From Hyphomicrobiales bacterium (GTDB taxonomy: Bacteria; Pseudomonadota; Alphaproteobacteria; Rhizobiales; Rhizobiaceae): 64,000 bases of DNA. Position 1 is the stretch's first letter; each line of letters opens with the position of its first letter. Positions 19,414 through 29,990 of this stretch are shown here, piece after piece. Under the pieces are notes generated by a model. That model was not told the DNA's origin. It worked only from the letters and a program-made list of their open reading frames with translations, and made no database searches. The position numbers and the translations under genes were made by a program. The stretch lies in assembly GCA_002400845.2 (NCBI GenBank), contig NVRK02000015.1, positions 1 through 64,000 on the forward strand, given 5' to 3'.

Positions 19414-21468
19414 CTAACTATCCAAGAAGCTTCTTAGCTTACGGCTACGGCTTGGGTGCTTAAGCTTGCGAAGTGCTTTGGCCTCAATTTGACGAATACG
19501 CTCACGCGTCACGCTAAACTGTTGGCCAACTTCTTCCAACGTATGGTCGGTATTCATACCAATACCAAAACGCATTCTTAATACGCGTTCTTCACGCGGT
19601 GTAAGCGATGCAAGCACGCGTGTTGTTGTTTCGCGAAGGTTCGCCTGAATTGCCGCATCAATTGGCAGCAATGCATTTTTATCTTCGATGAAATCACCAA
19701 GATGCGAATCTTCTTCATCACCAATTGGCGTTTCAAGAGAAATAGGCTCTTTAGCAATTTTAAGAACTTTGCGAACTTTTTCCAAAGGCATTGCTAATTT
19801 TTCAGCAAGTTCTTCTGGTGTTGGCTCGCGGCCAATTTCGTGAAGCATTTGGCGTGATGTACGAACAATTTTATTAATCGTCTCAATCATGTGTACCGGA
19901 ATACGAATGGTACGTGCTTGGTCGGCAATCGAGCGAGTAATCGCCTGACGTATCCACCATGTTGCATAAGTCGAGAACTTATAACCACGACGATATTCAA
20001 ATTTATCAACCGCTTTCATCAAGCCAATATTACCTTCTTGAATCAAATCCAAGAATTGCAAACCACGGTTTGTGTACTTTTTAGCAATAGAAATTACGAG
20101 ACGTAGATTTGCCTCTACCATTTCTTTTTTCGCTTGGCGTGCTTCGCGCTCACCTTTTTGTACTTTATGAACAATACGACGGAAAGCAGAAGGTTCTAGA
20201 CCAGTTTCAGCGGCAAGCGTTTGAATCTCACCCCTAATCTCTCTAATCGTTCTACCATCATGCTTATTATACTCTTTCCAGCCCTTCCCAGAAAGATTTG
20301 AAATTCTGCGTATCCAATTAGGGTCAAGCTCAGAGCCGTAATATTCTTCCAAGAAGTTTTCGCGCGAAACACCGTGCGATTCGGCAAGGCGTAAAAGCTT
20401 ACCTTCTAGGCTAACAAGGTTTTTGTTAATCGCATAAAGTTGTTCAACCAACGCATCAATGCGGTTTTGGTTTAGCGATAACGATTTTACTGATTTCACA
20501 ATAACTTCGTGAAGTTCTTTATAACGACGCTCTTGTGCAGGTGACAAAGTTTTATTGTCTAAAGCTTTTTCAACAAGCTGATCTTGCAAGCGACGAAGCT
20601 TCTTATACGTATCAGCGATCGTATCAAATGTTTCTAAAACCTGCGGTTTTAGCTCTGCTTCCATAGCAGCAAGAGACAAAGCATTTTCATCTTCATCTTC
20701 ATCATCGTCTCTCTCATTGGTCGCATCAGATCCATCAGATGCACCTTCGCCAGTTTCTTTCGCGCGTTTTTTCTGAGCTTCTTGCTCTTTCAAAATCGCG
20801 GCACCAGCGTGTGGCGCAGGAACAGCAGGCGCAACTTTTGCTTCAGGGCCAGCATAAGTGGCCTCAAGGTCGATAATATCGCGCAGAAGAATATTACCTT
20901 CGTTCAGCTCATCACGCCAAATAATAATCGCTTGGAATGTTAGTGGGCTTTCACAAAGCCCAGCAATCATTGTTTCACGGCCAGCTTCAATACGCTTGGC
21001 TATTGCGATTTCGCCTTCGCGAGAAAGCAATTCAACAGTACCCATTTCACGCAAATACATGCGCACAGGATCATCGGTTCTGTCAGAAGGTTCTTTTTTC
21101 TTAGCCGTTGCAACACTGGTACCCGTAGATGTTGCTACTTCAGTGCTTTCTGCCTCAGTGTCTTCTTCTTCAACAACGTTAATGCCCATTTCAGAAAGCA
21201 TCGCCATAACGTCTTCAATTTTCTCCGAAGAAACTTCGTCAGATGGTAGTACTGCATTGAGTTCATCAACAGTCACATAGCCGCGTTTTTTAGCAGCCTT
21301 AATCATCTTTTTGACAGTAGTTTTCGTTAGATCAAGAACGGTACCTTCTTGAGCCTCTCCACTGTCATTATCTTTAGATTTTGCTTTAACTGCTTTAGCC
21401 TTTTTAGGTTCGGCTTTTGCAGCTTTAGTAGTTTTAGCTTTTTTAGGCGCTTTAGTGTCAGTTGCCAT
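19414..21468 (-). CDS. rpoD: RNA polymerase sigma factor RpoD
   Basis: [77 protein letters not shown]. Confidence 0.98.
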   Translation of the reverse strand: MATDTKAPKKAKTTKAAKAEPKKAKAVKAKSKDNDSGEAQEGTVLDLTKTTVKKMIKAAKKRGYVTVDELNAVLPSDEVSSEKIEDVMAMLSEMGINVVEEEDTEAESTEVATSTGTSVATAKKKEPSDRTDDPVRMYLREMGTVELLSREGEIAIAKRIEAGRETMIAGLCESPLTFQAIIIWRDELNEGNILLRDIIDLEATYAGPEAKVAPAVPAPHAGAAILKEQEAQKKRAKETGEGASDGSDATNERDDDEDEDENALSLAAMEAELKPQVLETFDTIADTYKKLRRLQDQLVEKALDNKTLSPAQERRYKELHEVIVKSVKSLSLNQNRIDALVEQLYAINKNLVSLEGKLLRLAESHGVSRENFLEEYYGSELDPNWIRRISNLSGKGWKEYNKHDGRTIREIRGEIQTLAAETGLEPSAFRRIVHKVQKGEREARQAKKEMVEANLRLVISIAKKYTNRGLQFLDLIQEGNIGLMKAVDKFEYRRGYKFSTYATWWIRQAITRSIADQARTIRIPVHMIETINKIVRTSRQMLHEIGREPTPEELAEKLAMPLEKVRKVLKIAKEPISLETPIGDEEDSHLGDFIEDKNALLPIDAAIQANLRETTTRVLASLTPREERVLRMRFGIGMNTDHTLEEVGQQFSVTRERIRQIEAKALRKLKHPSRSRKLRSFLDS

Positions 21469-21925
21469 TAAAAGTTACTCTCCAGTCAATGCGGTTCCAA
21501 CTAATATAAGTACGAAGTAGAAAACTACACGCTTATGTCAGAATAAAAGATAGTTACTCTATAAAAAAGTCTAATTTTACAATTAGAGCTCAATTACAAA
21601 ACAACTTAATTACATTAGTGCACGCCGTTAAGCGAATCACTTAAATTAGGTATCGACTATCTAGCTACACGAAAATGCGTTAACTATAGCTTAAGCCATT
21701 GTGAAATTTAGATTTTTAGCCGCCAAAACAAACATCTGCTTCCAAATATTTTGATGCGAACCAGCTAAAAGTCTAATTCCCCTACAATTATACTCCTCTG
21801 ATTCCCGTTCCTGCATAAAACGTCAAGGGAAAAATGATTTTTTAACAAAAAAAATTTCATAAAAAATATGAAATTAGTGAAAAAAGTCAAGAATTTATCA
21901 AAAATTGCTGAATCAAATTATCAGA

Positions 21926-23917
21926 CTAAAAGCTTTTGCTTGGTCGTCCAGAAGACACGCCAAATCCATCGATCAATGCTTCGGTTCCCTCTTCACGGGC
22001 AATTTCATTTTTCACTTGTAACAAACGATCAAAATTTTCTTGATTATTTTCACGCTCCAATTCGCGCTCTGCCAGATCTAACTCTTTGTGCAATGTATGA
22101 TTTTTCAAATGCATGGCATAGGATTGGTACCACCCATCAATCGCATCTTCAAACCCTGCATCTATTCCTGTTTGCCAAATTCTACTGTGGCGCATTTGTT
22201 CCTGCATTTTATTCAGCACATCAGCAAAGCCAAATTCGTCTAATTCTTTTCTCAACGCCTCGGCGCCAAGTTGTTCCGCATCTTGCGGATGCATAGCATA
22301 AATATCGACTACCATCTGCCGAACTCTTTCGGCCTCACCAGATTTTAACGGTAATGTTGAGAACTCTTCAAAAAAGCGACCCAATATTGCTGGGTGATTT
22401 ACAACGCCAATAATCAGGCAAGCCTCGCGCATAGACAATCGAACGCCGCCCTTCTTCATCATAGAACTGTTAAGCAAAGACGGACTTACCCCCAATTTTC
22501 CTGAGCCCGCAGTACTTGTACCTTTTTTGCCCCAAGTTTTGTTAAATGAATTTTTGCCAGAGGCGAAGTTACCACCACTTTGGTTTTGCCCACCACTTTG
22601 GTTATAATTGTTAAAATTTGATCGATTCTGTCGACCTGAACCAAAATAATTAGCAAGCCTATCGCGCATATTTTGATCGTAATGGCGCTTAACAGCTTCA
22701 TCTTTAATCAGGTTCACTACACCGCGAATACGTACTTCTAATTCTGCACGTTGCTCAGGCGTTTCATAAATACCACTGGTTTCGCGGTTCCATATCATTT
22801 GTACCAAAGGCAACGCATTATTCAACACATCACGCATGGCCTGCGGTCCTTCTTGGCGCAACAAATCATCAGGGTCTAAACCTTCTGGCAACATAGCAAA
22901 CCTAACAGAACGGCCAGCTTGAAGCCCAGGCAAAACCATTTCAATTGCCCGATATGCAGCTTTTATACCAGCGCCATCACCATCAAAACATAAAATAGGC
23001 TCTGAGTGTAGTCGCCATAACAATGCCATTTGACGCTCTGTTAAGGCAGTACCAAGCGGTGCAACAACGTTTTCAAAACCGCTGGCATGCATGGCAATAA
23101 CGTCCATATAGCCTTCAGTCGCTATGACTTGTTTTTTATCATAAGCAACTTTGCGAGCTTTTAAAAAATTATATAGTACATTCGACTTATGAAACAACTC
23201 AGTCTCAGGTGAGTTTAAATATTTAGCCAATGCATCAGGATTTAATGCCCTGCCGCCATAGGCGATGGTTCGACCTCGAGAATCTGGAATAGGAAACATA
23301 ATGCGATCACGAAACCTATCATAAGACACAGCAATATCTGGGCCGTTAATCAACAGTCCACATGCAATCATTTGGTCTTGTGAGATATTTTTTGAGGACA
23401 AAAATTCTTTTAAGGCATTTCGACTTTCAGGCGCATAGCCCAAATCAAACTCACTTTGTGTCGCTGTACTTAATCCACGATCACGCAAATAAGCTCTGGC
23501 TTTAGCACCTATAGGAGACTGTAATTGGCTTTTAAAAAAACCAGTTGTCAGCTCCATAACTTCAAACAAAGTTGCTCGCTTTTGTTCACGTACTTGCTCT
23601 TGCTTATCCATGATTGGCATTGGAAGACCAGCTTGATCTGCAAGCCGCTCTACAGATTCAGGAAAACTCAAGCCATCTAATTCAACTAGAAACCTAAAAT
23701 GGTCTCCGCTAACACCACAACCAAAACAGTGGTAACGTCCTTTGCGATCTTCGCAATGAAAGCTAGGTGTTTTTTCTCCGTGAAACGGACAACAGCCCCA
23801 AAAGTCACCACGCCCACGGTTTGTTTTCTTTTTGTCAAATGCAACACGAGCACCAACAACTTCCGAAATCGGAAGTCTATCTCTTATCTCATCTAAAAAG
23901 CCGTCTGAAAATCGCAT
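21926..23917 (-). CDS. dnaG: DNA primase
   Basis: Zinc finger CPFHGEKTPSFHCEDRKGRYHCFGCGVSGD; ATEGYMDVIAMHASGFENVVAPLGTALT TOPRIM. Confidence 0.98.
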   Translation of the reverse strand: MRFSDGFLDEIRDRLPISEVVGARVAFDKKKTNRGRGDFWGCCPFHGEKTPSFHCEDRKGRYHCFGCGVSGDHFRFLVELDGLSFPESVERLADQAGLPMPIMDKQEQVREQKRATLFEVMELTTGFFKSQLQSPIGAKARAYLRDRGLSTATQSEFDLGYAPESRNALKEFLSSKNISQDQMIACGLLINGPDIAVSYDRFRDRIMFPIPDSRGRTIAYGGRALNPDALAKYLNSPETELFHKSNVLYNFLKARKVAYDKKQVIATEGYMDVIAMHASGFENVVAPLGTALTERQMALLWRLHSEPILCFDGDGAGIKAAYRAIEMVLPGLQAGRSVRFAMLPEGLDPDDLLRQEGPQAMRDVLNNALPLVQMIWNRETSGIYETPEQRAELEVRIRGVVNLIKDEAVKRHYDQNMRDRLANYFGSGRQNRSNFNNYNQSGGQNQSGGNFASGKNSFNKTWGKKGTSTAGSGKLGVSPSLLNSSMMKKGGVRLSMREACLIIGVVNHPAILGRFFEEFSTLPLKSGEAERVRQMVVDIYAMHPQDAEQLGAEALRKELDEFGFADVLNKMQEQMRHSRIWQTGIDAGFEDAIDGWYQSYAMHLKNHTLHKELDLAERELERENNQENFDRLLQVKNEIAREEGTEALIDGFGVSSGRPSKSF

Positions 23918-24246
23918 CTATAAACAATCTATCGTGTACATATTTTTACTAAAATTATTATAGACCGAGCTACGAATAAAATCACCTGTAATATTTTCCA
24001 AATCCGCTCCGTATAAGTCACTTCAAATATCTGTTATTTGCAGAATTCTCTTATACAAGTTGTCTTTTTAAAAAAGTAACATCAAAAATTGCATCCGATT
24101 GCACTATTCTATTTAACGGTGTAAAAGCATAATACTACAACAAGCAATTAAATGGGGACGCCTACACTTTTTGTGAGGTTACTTAAATTATAATAAATAC
24201 TTTTTAGAATGGATTCAAATTGATTTTTTAATTTGAATTAAACCAT

Positions 24247-24990
24247 ATGCAAATTAAAATATTAAATAAAAAATCAGGTAGGTTACTGCTTGATAAAATA
24301 AAAACACAAGAGTCGCTCACCGAAATTATAAGACTTATACAATACAGCGGTGACTACAAAAACGTTGCCTATTTCATGTCTCCAAATGCACCAACGTCAA
24401 ACAAAATGCCATTTTTCCATTCGACCTACCAAAAAAGGTGGATAGAACGTTATTTACGAATGGAATATGGCAACATAGATCCAATTTTATATTACGGATT
24501 AGACAAAGACATCAAAAATAAGGAAAGACACTATTTTTGGGACGATATTGAAGGTCTAAACGATCAGCAAAAAGATTTTTTCAAAGATTCAGTATCTTAT
24601 GAAATCGGAAAAAGAGGCGTCACCTTCCCCATTTCTATACTTCAAAACGCGACTGCGACCTTCTCTTTAACCAGCGACTTAGAGCTGGACGATTGGCGTC
24701 ACAAAATTACAGCTGAAAAAGAAATTCTTGGTGAAATTGCCCATGAGCTCCACGTAAAAGCGATTTTAGAAGTCTACAGTTCTGAAGAGATGCCAAGCCT
24801 ATCTAGAAGAGAAGTTGAGTGCCTTAATCTAATAGCAAAAGGCAAAGAAAGCCCAGTAATTGCAATCGAATTGGGAATTTCAGAACATACAGTTCGTGAT
24901 TACTTGAAGTCTGTTCGTAAAAAATTAGGTTGCAAAACTTTGGCACAAGCGGTGTTTAAAGCAACAAAAATGAGAATTATTGGAATTTAA
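24247..24990 (+). CDS. LuxR-family regulator with autoinducer-binding domain (LuxR solo in this window)
   Basis: WIERY...NIDPI...YFWDD...RGVTFPI in N-domain (W, Y, DP, W, G AHL-pocket pattern); HTH LSRREVECLNLIAKGKESPVIAIELGISEHTVRDYLKSVRKKL. Confidence 0.92.
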   Translation: MQIKILNKKSGRLLLDKIKTQESLTEIIRLIQYSGDYKNVAYFMSPNAPTSNKMPFFHSTYQKRWIERYLRMEYGNIDPILYYGLDKDIKNKERHYFWDDIEGLNDQQKDFFKDSVSYEIGKRGVTFPISILQNATATFSLTSDLELDDWRHKITAEKEILGEIAHELHVKAILEVYSSEEMPSLSRREVECLNLIAKGKESPVIAIELGISEHTVRDYLKSVRKKLGCKTLAQAVFKATKMRIIGI

Positions 24991-25062
24991 TGATTTCTTG
25001 CAACTTTGAAATCGCTTGATAAGTATCAGGAATTTCAGATTTTAAAAACACAACCTTAAATA

Positions 25063-25078
25063 CCCCCCATATGGGGGG
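25063..25078. promoter_or_regulatory. Perfect 16-bp palindrome CCCCCCATATGGGGGG, candidate LuxR-type operator
   Basis: Read directly; about 70 bp downstream of the luxR-type stop codon. Confidence 0.55.
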
Positions 25079-25111
25079 ATTGCGATTTTCCGTTAAATTA
25101 GAAAAAAGAAC

Positions 25112-25208
25112 ATGTGGTGTAAACTTCTATTGTTCGGAGTGGGTTCGGAAAATAGGGCTGCCGCTTTAGCTGTCCAGGATCAGTGGGTTGGTTCTGGACA
25201 GTTTTATT
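25112..25208 (+). ncRNA. Candidate short transcript (sRNA, or mRNA of a 53-codon ORF at 25112-25273) ending in an intrinsic terminator
   Basis: Terminator CTGTCCAG...CTGGACAG + TTTTATTT at 25170-25208, downstream of the palindrome; no annotated gene in between. Confidence 0.35.
25168..25208 (+). terminator. Intrinsic terminator
   Basis: AGCTGTCCAGGAT...GGTTCTGGACAGTTTTATT; about 13 bp stem counting G-U pairs, then U-rich tail. Confidence 0.65.
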
Positions 25209-25276
25209 TAGCAACTTTATTTAACGAGCATCCCATACATTCTAGTTATTACGCATTCATTTCAATACGCTAAAAC

Positions 25277-25729
25277 TTATCCAGTCAGTTGCGATTTAAT
25301 CAGAGCACCTGCTTTTCCCATATCAATTTGACCGCGATACCGCGTTTTTAAGATACCCATAATCTTCCCCATATCGCGAAGCGATTCGGCGCCCGTCTCT
25401 GTAATCAACTCACCTACAATTTTGTTTGTTTCTTCTTGGGACAATTGTTTTGGCAAAAATTCCTGAATAATTACAATTTCTTCTAACTCTTGCGCCTCTA
25501 ACTCAGCCCTACCAGCTTGTTTGTACATTTTAACAGACTCATCGCGCTGTTTGACCATTTTAGCCAATATATCCAGCACTTCCTCATCATCTGCTTTCTC
25601 TTTCCCTTTGCCACGTAACGCAATATCACGATCATTAATCGCAGCATTCATAAGCCTAAGCGTTGCAACTCGCCGCTTATTTAGTTCTTTTTGCGCACTA
25701 ATAAGTGCTTTAGAAATTGCATTACGCAT
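25277..25729 (-). CDS. yqeY: GatB/YqeY domain protein
   Basis: MRNAISKALISAQKELNKRRVATLRLMNAAINDRDIALRGKGK; MGKIMGILKTRYRGQIDMGKAGALIKSQL. Confidence 0.93.
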   Translation of the reverse strand: MRNAISKALISAQKELNKRRVATLRLMNAAINDRDIALRGKGKEKADDEEVLDILAKMVKQRDESVKMYKQAGRAELEAQELEEIVIIQEFLPKQLSQEETNKIVGELITETGAESLRDMGKIMGILKTRYRGQIDMGKAGALIKSQLTG

Positions 25730-26002
25730 TAGGCATTCCTTTTTGATAAAATTTTGCCGAATATTACATAATAAATTAGGAATGCACATAAAAAATTCTA
25801 AGCTATTGAAATAATTCTGTTTAATTTACATTCAATGGTGTTGATCTTTTGCCCACCTTACAATAGTTTGCCGTTTCAGCTGACACATTTCAAAGCAACC
25901 GAATCTACGGCCAAAATCAAGAATTTTGTTCAAAGATAAAGCCTCGAATTGCGCGCTACTAAAATGCTAGCATTGCCCATAAAGCCTATACGGAGCTAAA
26001 AC

Positions 26003-27256
26003 GTGACTACTGAAAACAGCCAAACCACACCTCAAAATAGTGACACAAAAATAAAAGTCCTAAATAAAAAATGGGAACAAAAATTAGTTACGGCATTATT
26101 GGTTCTGGCTGATGGCACTGTGGTTGAAGGATATGGCGCAGGGGCGCAAGGAACAGCCGAAGCTGAAGTTTGCTTCAACACTGCAATCACTGGTTACCAA
26201 GAAATTTTAACCGATCCTTCTTACGCTGGGCAAATTGTTACATTCACATTCCCGCATATCGGCAACATTGGTTGCAATGACGAAGACATCGAAACCCTAA
26301 ACATGACGACAAGCTCTGGTGTTGTTGGCGCAGTATTCAAAGCGGCCATCACAGCCCCTTCAAATTACCGCTCAGCAGATCATTTCGACAAATGGTTAGT
26401 TTCACGCAACATCATTGCAATTAGCGGCATTGATACAAGAGCGCTAACGTCTTTAATCCGCGAAAAAGGCATGGCAAATGCTGTGATCGCTCATAATAAA
26501 GACGGTAAATTTGATGTTGAAGCGCTTAAAAAACAAGCGGCAAACTGGCATGGACTAGAAGGCTTAGACCTTGCAAAGACCGTAAGCAGCAAGCAAACAG
26601 GCACTTGGAACGAAGCACCTTGGGAATGGGACAAATCATTTAGCGAACGCACAGAAGATGCGTTTCACGTCGTTGTTGTTGATTTCGGCGTTAAAAGAAA
26701 TATCCTACGCCTACTTGCTGGCTTGAATTGTAAGCTTACAATCTTGCCTGCAACAGCTACTGCAAATGATATTAAAAGCCACAATCCAGATGGCATATTC
26801 CTTTCCAATGGTCCGGGCGATCCGGCCGCAACAGGCAAATATTCTGTTGAAGCAATTCAAGGTGCAATGAAACTTGGCAAGCCTGTATTTGGCATTTGCT
26901 TAGGCCATCAAATGTTGGCATTGGCCCTTGGCGCAAAAACAGCGAAAATGCACCAAGGTCACCATGGCGCTAACCACCCTGTTATGGATCACACAACTGG
27001 CAAAGTTGAGATCGTTTCTATGAACCACGGCTTTGCGGTTGATAGCGCTTCACTACCAGATGGCATTGAAGAGACGCATGTGTCTCTGTTCGACAATACA
27101 AATTGCGGCCTAGCGGTTACTGGCAAACCAATCTTTTCTGTACAACACCACCCAGAAGCTTCCCCTGGCCCACAAGATAGCCACTATCTGTTCCAGCGTT
27201 TTGTAAATTTGATGCGTGTTGAAAAAGGCTTAGAAAAAGTAGCTGAAAACGCTTAA
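26003..27256 (+). CDS. carA: Carbamoyl-phosphate synthase small subunit
   Basis: GTG start; LSNGPGDPAATG, FGICLGHQMLALALGAKT, VSMNHGFAVD. Confidence 0.97.
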   Translation: MTTENSQTTPQNSDTKIKVLNKKWEQKLVTALLVLADGTVVEGYGAGAQGTAEAEVCFNTAITGYQEILTDPSYAGQIVTFTFPHIGNIGCNDEDIETLNMTTSSGVVGAVFKAAITAPSNYRSADHFDKWLVSRNIIAISGIDTRALTSLIREKGMANAVIAHNKDGKFDVEALKKQAANWHGLEGLDLAKTVSSKQTGTWNEAPWEWDKSFSERTEDAFHVVVVDFGVKRNILRLLAGLNCKLTILPATATANDIKSHNPDGIFLSNGPGDPAATGKYSVEAIQGAMKLGKPVFGICLGHQMLALALGAKTAKMHQGHHGANHPVMDHTTGKVEIVSMNHGFAVDSASLPDGIEETHVSLFDNTNCGLAVTGKPIFSVQHHPEASPGPQDSHYLFQRFVNLMRVEKGLEKVAENA

Positions 27257-27316
27257 ACTCATTTTGCAGAAAAATTTTTGCTTGATTAAACGATAGTCAG
27301 TTCTATTTTTTAGACA

Positions 27317-28108
27317 TTATTTTTTTGATCTGGGCCGTAGCTGTACGACTTTACCGTCTGGGGCTACTTCGCCATATATTTTTTGCCTAAACTGCATTGC
27401 ATCAGCATGACGCTCATCGACTGCCGCCAGCAAAGGCTTGTTTTCTTTATTGATAGAACCATCACTTAACAGCTCATCATCTAAAAGATTATCATAGGAA
27501 GTAAGGTCGCCATACCCTGTAGGACTTGAGGCGGCGACTTGAGCCACCAAGACTTTATCAGATTTACTTGCCGCTCTCTTACCAAGCACGGCGTTCTTCT
27601 TAGTTTGCTTTCCACTACTTAAGCCAGCACGCCTCCAGCCACCAATACCCAATTGAGCAAGCAACATGGCAAAAAAAGCACCCACGCCGCCCCATAAAGC
27701 GCTCTCTTTATTGAGCGGTATTGCTGGTTGATAAATAGACCACGCGCCTTTTACTAATTCCATATCGGGATTTTGCAAAACATGAACAGGCTGCATATAG
27801 GCGTTAGCAGCGTTCATATTAATTTGTTGGGTTTCAAGCTCTGTAAATCTGCCAATTGTTTTGGCCATCGAGTTCCCTCGATCTTGAACAAATTGCTCTG
27901 AGGAACCCTGCAACTTATTCAAAGCATCATCACGGGTAAGTAAAGCGTTTTTAGCGTTCGTATCGAAATCACCAACAACAACACCCAATTCTTGAACAGC
28001 GCCACCAAGACGCTGCTTATATTGTTGTGCAAACTCAGGCGCCTGACTAAATGAAGATAGCCCAACCAAACCAGCAACCAGTGTTACAAGTTTTGATTTA
28101 ATCCCCAT
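27317..28108 (-). CDS. DUF2937-family membrane protein
   Basis: SQAPEFAQQYKQRLGGAVQELG...LTRDDAL; C-terminal TM and basic tail. Confidence 0.75.
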   Translation of the reverse strand: MGIKSKLVTLVAGLVGLSSFSQAPEFAQQYKQRLGGAVQELGVVVGDFDTNAKNALLTRDDALNKLQGSSEQFVQDRGNSMAKTIGRFTELETQQINMNAANAYMQPVHVLQNPDMELVKGAWSIYQPAIPLNKESALWGGVGAFFAMLLAQLGIGGWRRAGLSSGKQTKKNAVLGKRAASKSDKVLVAQVAASSPTGYGDLTSYDNLLDDELLSDGSINKENKPLLAAVDERHADAMQFRQKIYGEVAPDGKVVQLRPRSKK

Positions 28109-28159
28109 AAAGCCTCCAATAAGGTTGGTAACAAGCGACTATAGCACCGCCCTAACAGT

Positions 28160-28182
28160 AAAAGGGCGACTATCGCCCTTTT
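28160..28182. terminator. Intrinsic terminator (AAAAGGGCGA-CTA-TCGCCCTTTT)
   Basis: 10-bp perfect stem downstream of the minus-strand metallopeptidase gene. Confidence 0.75.
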
Positions 28183-28249
28183 CAAATTCATACCGTAAAT
28201 ATCAATAATCGTTAGATTAAGACAAGCCCTAAAAAACTAAACGCTTACT

Positions 28250-29209
28250 TTATAAACTAGATGCTTTGAATGTATCGCAAGATTCAATCCGCCCAGATTC
28301 AAACCCACGCCCAAACCAACGCTTACGTTGTGCTGATGTTCCGTGATTAAATGATTCTGGAACAACATAGCCCTGCGTCTTTCTCTGAATTGCATCATCG
28401 CCAATTTGGTTAGCGGCAACCAATGCCTCTTCCAAATCACCACGATCAAGCCAACCTTGTTGCTCAACATAATGGCCCCATACGCCAGCAAAGCAATCTG
28501 CTTGCAATTCAACTTTAACAGAAGTTTTATTCACTTCCAATTTACCCATGCTACGACGCATGCGGTTAAACTCTGGCAATACGCCAATGATGTTTTGAAC
28601 ATGGTGTCCAACTTCATGGGCTAAAACATAAGCCTGCGCAAAGTCACCCTTCGCGCCAAATTGACGAGAAAGCGTTTGGTAGAATGAAAGATCAATATAA
28701 ACTTGGCTATCACCTGGGCAATAAAATGGTCCAGATGCTGCAGTTGCCGTTCCACATGCCGAACGCACTTGGCCCGTAAACAAGTTCAATTGCGTTAATG
28801 GATATTCTTTGCCGTAGCCTTTAAATATTTGTGTCCAAATTTCTTCGGTAGAGCCCATAATAACCGACATGAATTCTTTCATCTCGTCATTTTTACCAGC
28901 TGTACCCGTTTGGCGATTAACCTGCGGCGCACTTTGTGTTGAAACAGATGGGCCACCAGTCAATCCGCCTGCAAATCCGCCAAGCAATTGCAGTGGGTTT
29001 AACCCAAGTGCATACATGATAAGACCGATAACAATCATCGTGCCACAGCCCATGCCGCCAGAACGCGCTGGCCGAACTGTGCCGCCAGAAGGAATGCGGA
29101 ACATGCCGCCTCTTCCACCAAATCCACCAATACCACCGCCAGAACGCCCTCGCGAACTGCCTCTGGCATCATTTACATTGCTACTTTTGCGTCGACCCTT
29201 CCAGTCCAT
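28250..29209 (-). CDS. Neutral zinc metallopeptidase (YpfJ family)
   Basis: MDWKGRRKSSNVNDARG; AYVLAHEVGHHVQNIIGV; ELQADCFAGVWGHY. Confidence 0.94.
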   Translation of the reverse strand: MDWKGRRKSSNVNDARGSSRGRSGGGIGGFGGRGGMFRIPSGGTVRPARSGGMGCGTMIVIGLIMYALGLNPLQLLGGFAGGLTGGPSVSTQSAPQVNRQTGTAGKNDEMKEFMSVIMGSTEEIWTQIFKGYGKEYPLTQLNLFTGQVRSACGTATAASGPFYCPGDSQVYIDLSFYQTLSRQFGAKGDFAQAYVLAHEVGHHVQNIIGVLPEFNRMRRSMGKLEVNKTSVKVELQADCFAGVWGHYVEQQGWLDRGDLEEALVAANQIGDDAIQRKTQGYVVPESFNHGTSAQRKRWFGRGFESGRIESCDTFKASSL

Positions 29210-29339
29210 AAGACTGTACTCCCGTAAAATAATTAGCTCACATGCTTCTTAGCATTACGAATTGGGTGCGAAAAGTTATTTTTCACCTAATATCATTTAA
29301 CAAACAATAAACTCGCTTTCAGCAGTAACAAATTTAATT

Positions 29340-29903
29340 TTAACGCAGGCGATCGATTATCACTTTTCGGTTTAAACTAAGCACCACCAATACCGCCAAA
29401 ATCAATGGCACAACCAATACCACAAACCAGCTAGCAACACTTATACCAGTTGAAACACCTAGTTTTGAAGCATTCAAATACGCCTCAAAGGGATCAATTG
29501 CTACTTGATGCATAATTCTACCGGGCAAAAATGTTAACCCACCAGCAATCAACATAGCGCCAACATAAGTAAGCTTCATTGTTCTTTGGTGAAGGCTTAT
29601 ATTACCTGCCCGCACATACTTTATCGCCATGTATAGCGAGACAAGCGCGAAGACCGAAATTAAATGAATTGGACTAAACAAGCCAACCAACCTTATTTCA
29701 TTAATGAAAAATGATGTGAGCGCTGTGCCTGCCATAGTAAGCACCCAAAACTTACCCCAGCGCCTATGACTGGTATTTCCTTTTCTGCGCCAAAAAATCA
29801 TAATCCCCACAAAGAAGGAAATAATAGCAAAACCCACATGCAACTGAATGGCAAACGACGCATCCAATAAGGGTTGCAAATTCAATAAAGCATACATTGT
29901 CAA
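29340..29903 (-). CDS. DUF2306-like integral membrane protein
   Basis: Multiple TMs, H-rich LQPLLDASFAIQLHVGFA..., GKFWVLTMAGTALTSFFI. Confidence 0.75.
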   Translation of the reverse strand: MTMYALLNLQPLLDASFAIQLHVGFAIISFFVGIMIFWRRKGNTSHRRWGKFWVLTMAGTALTSFFINEIRLVGLFSPIHLISVFALVSLYMAIKYVRAGNISLHQRTMKLTYVGAMLIAGGLTFLPGRIMHQVAIDPFEAYLNASKLGVSTGISVASWFVVLVVPLILAVLVVLSLNRKVIIDRLR

Positions 29904-29990
29904 AAACTTCCTATGATGATTAGATAGCCAGACATTATTTTTTATATTTTTTAATTCTATCGATATTACGTAAATTAGGACTTTTACTTC

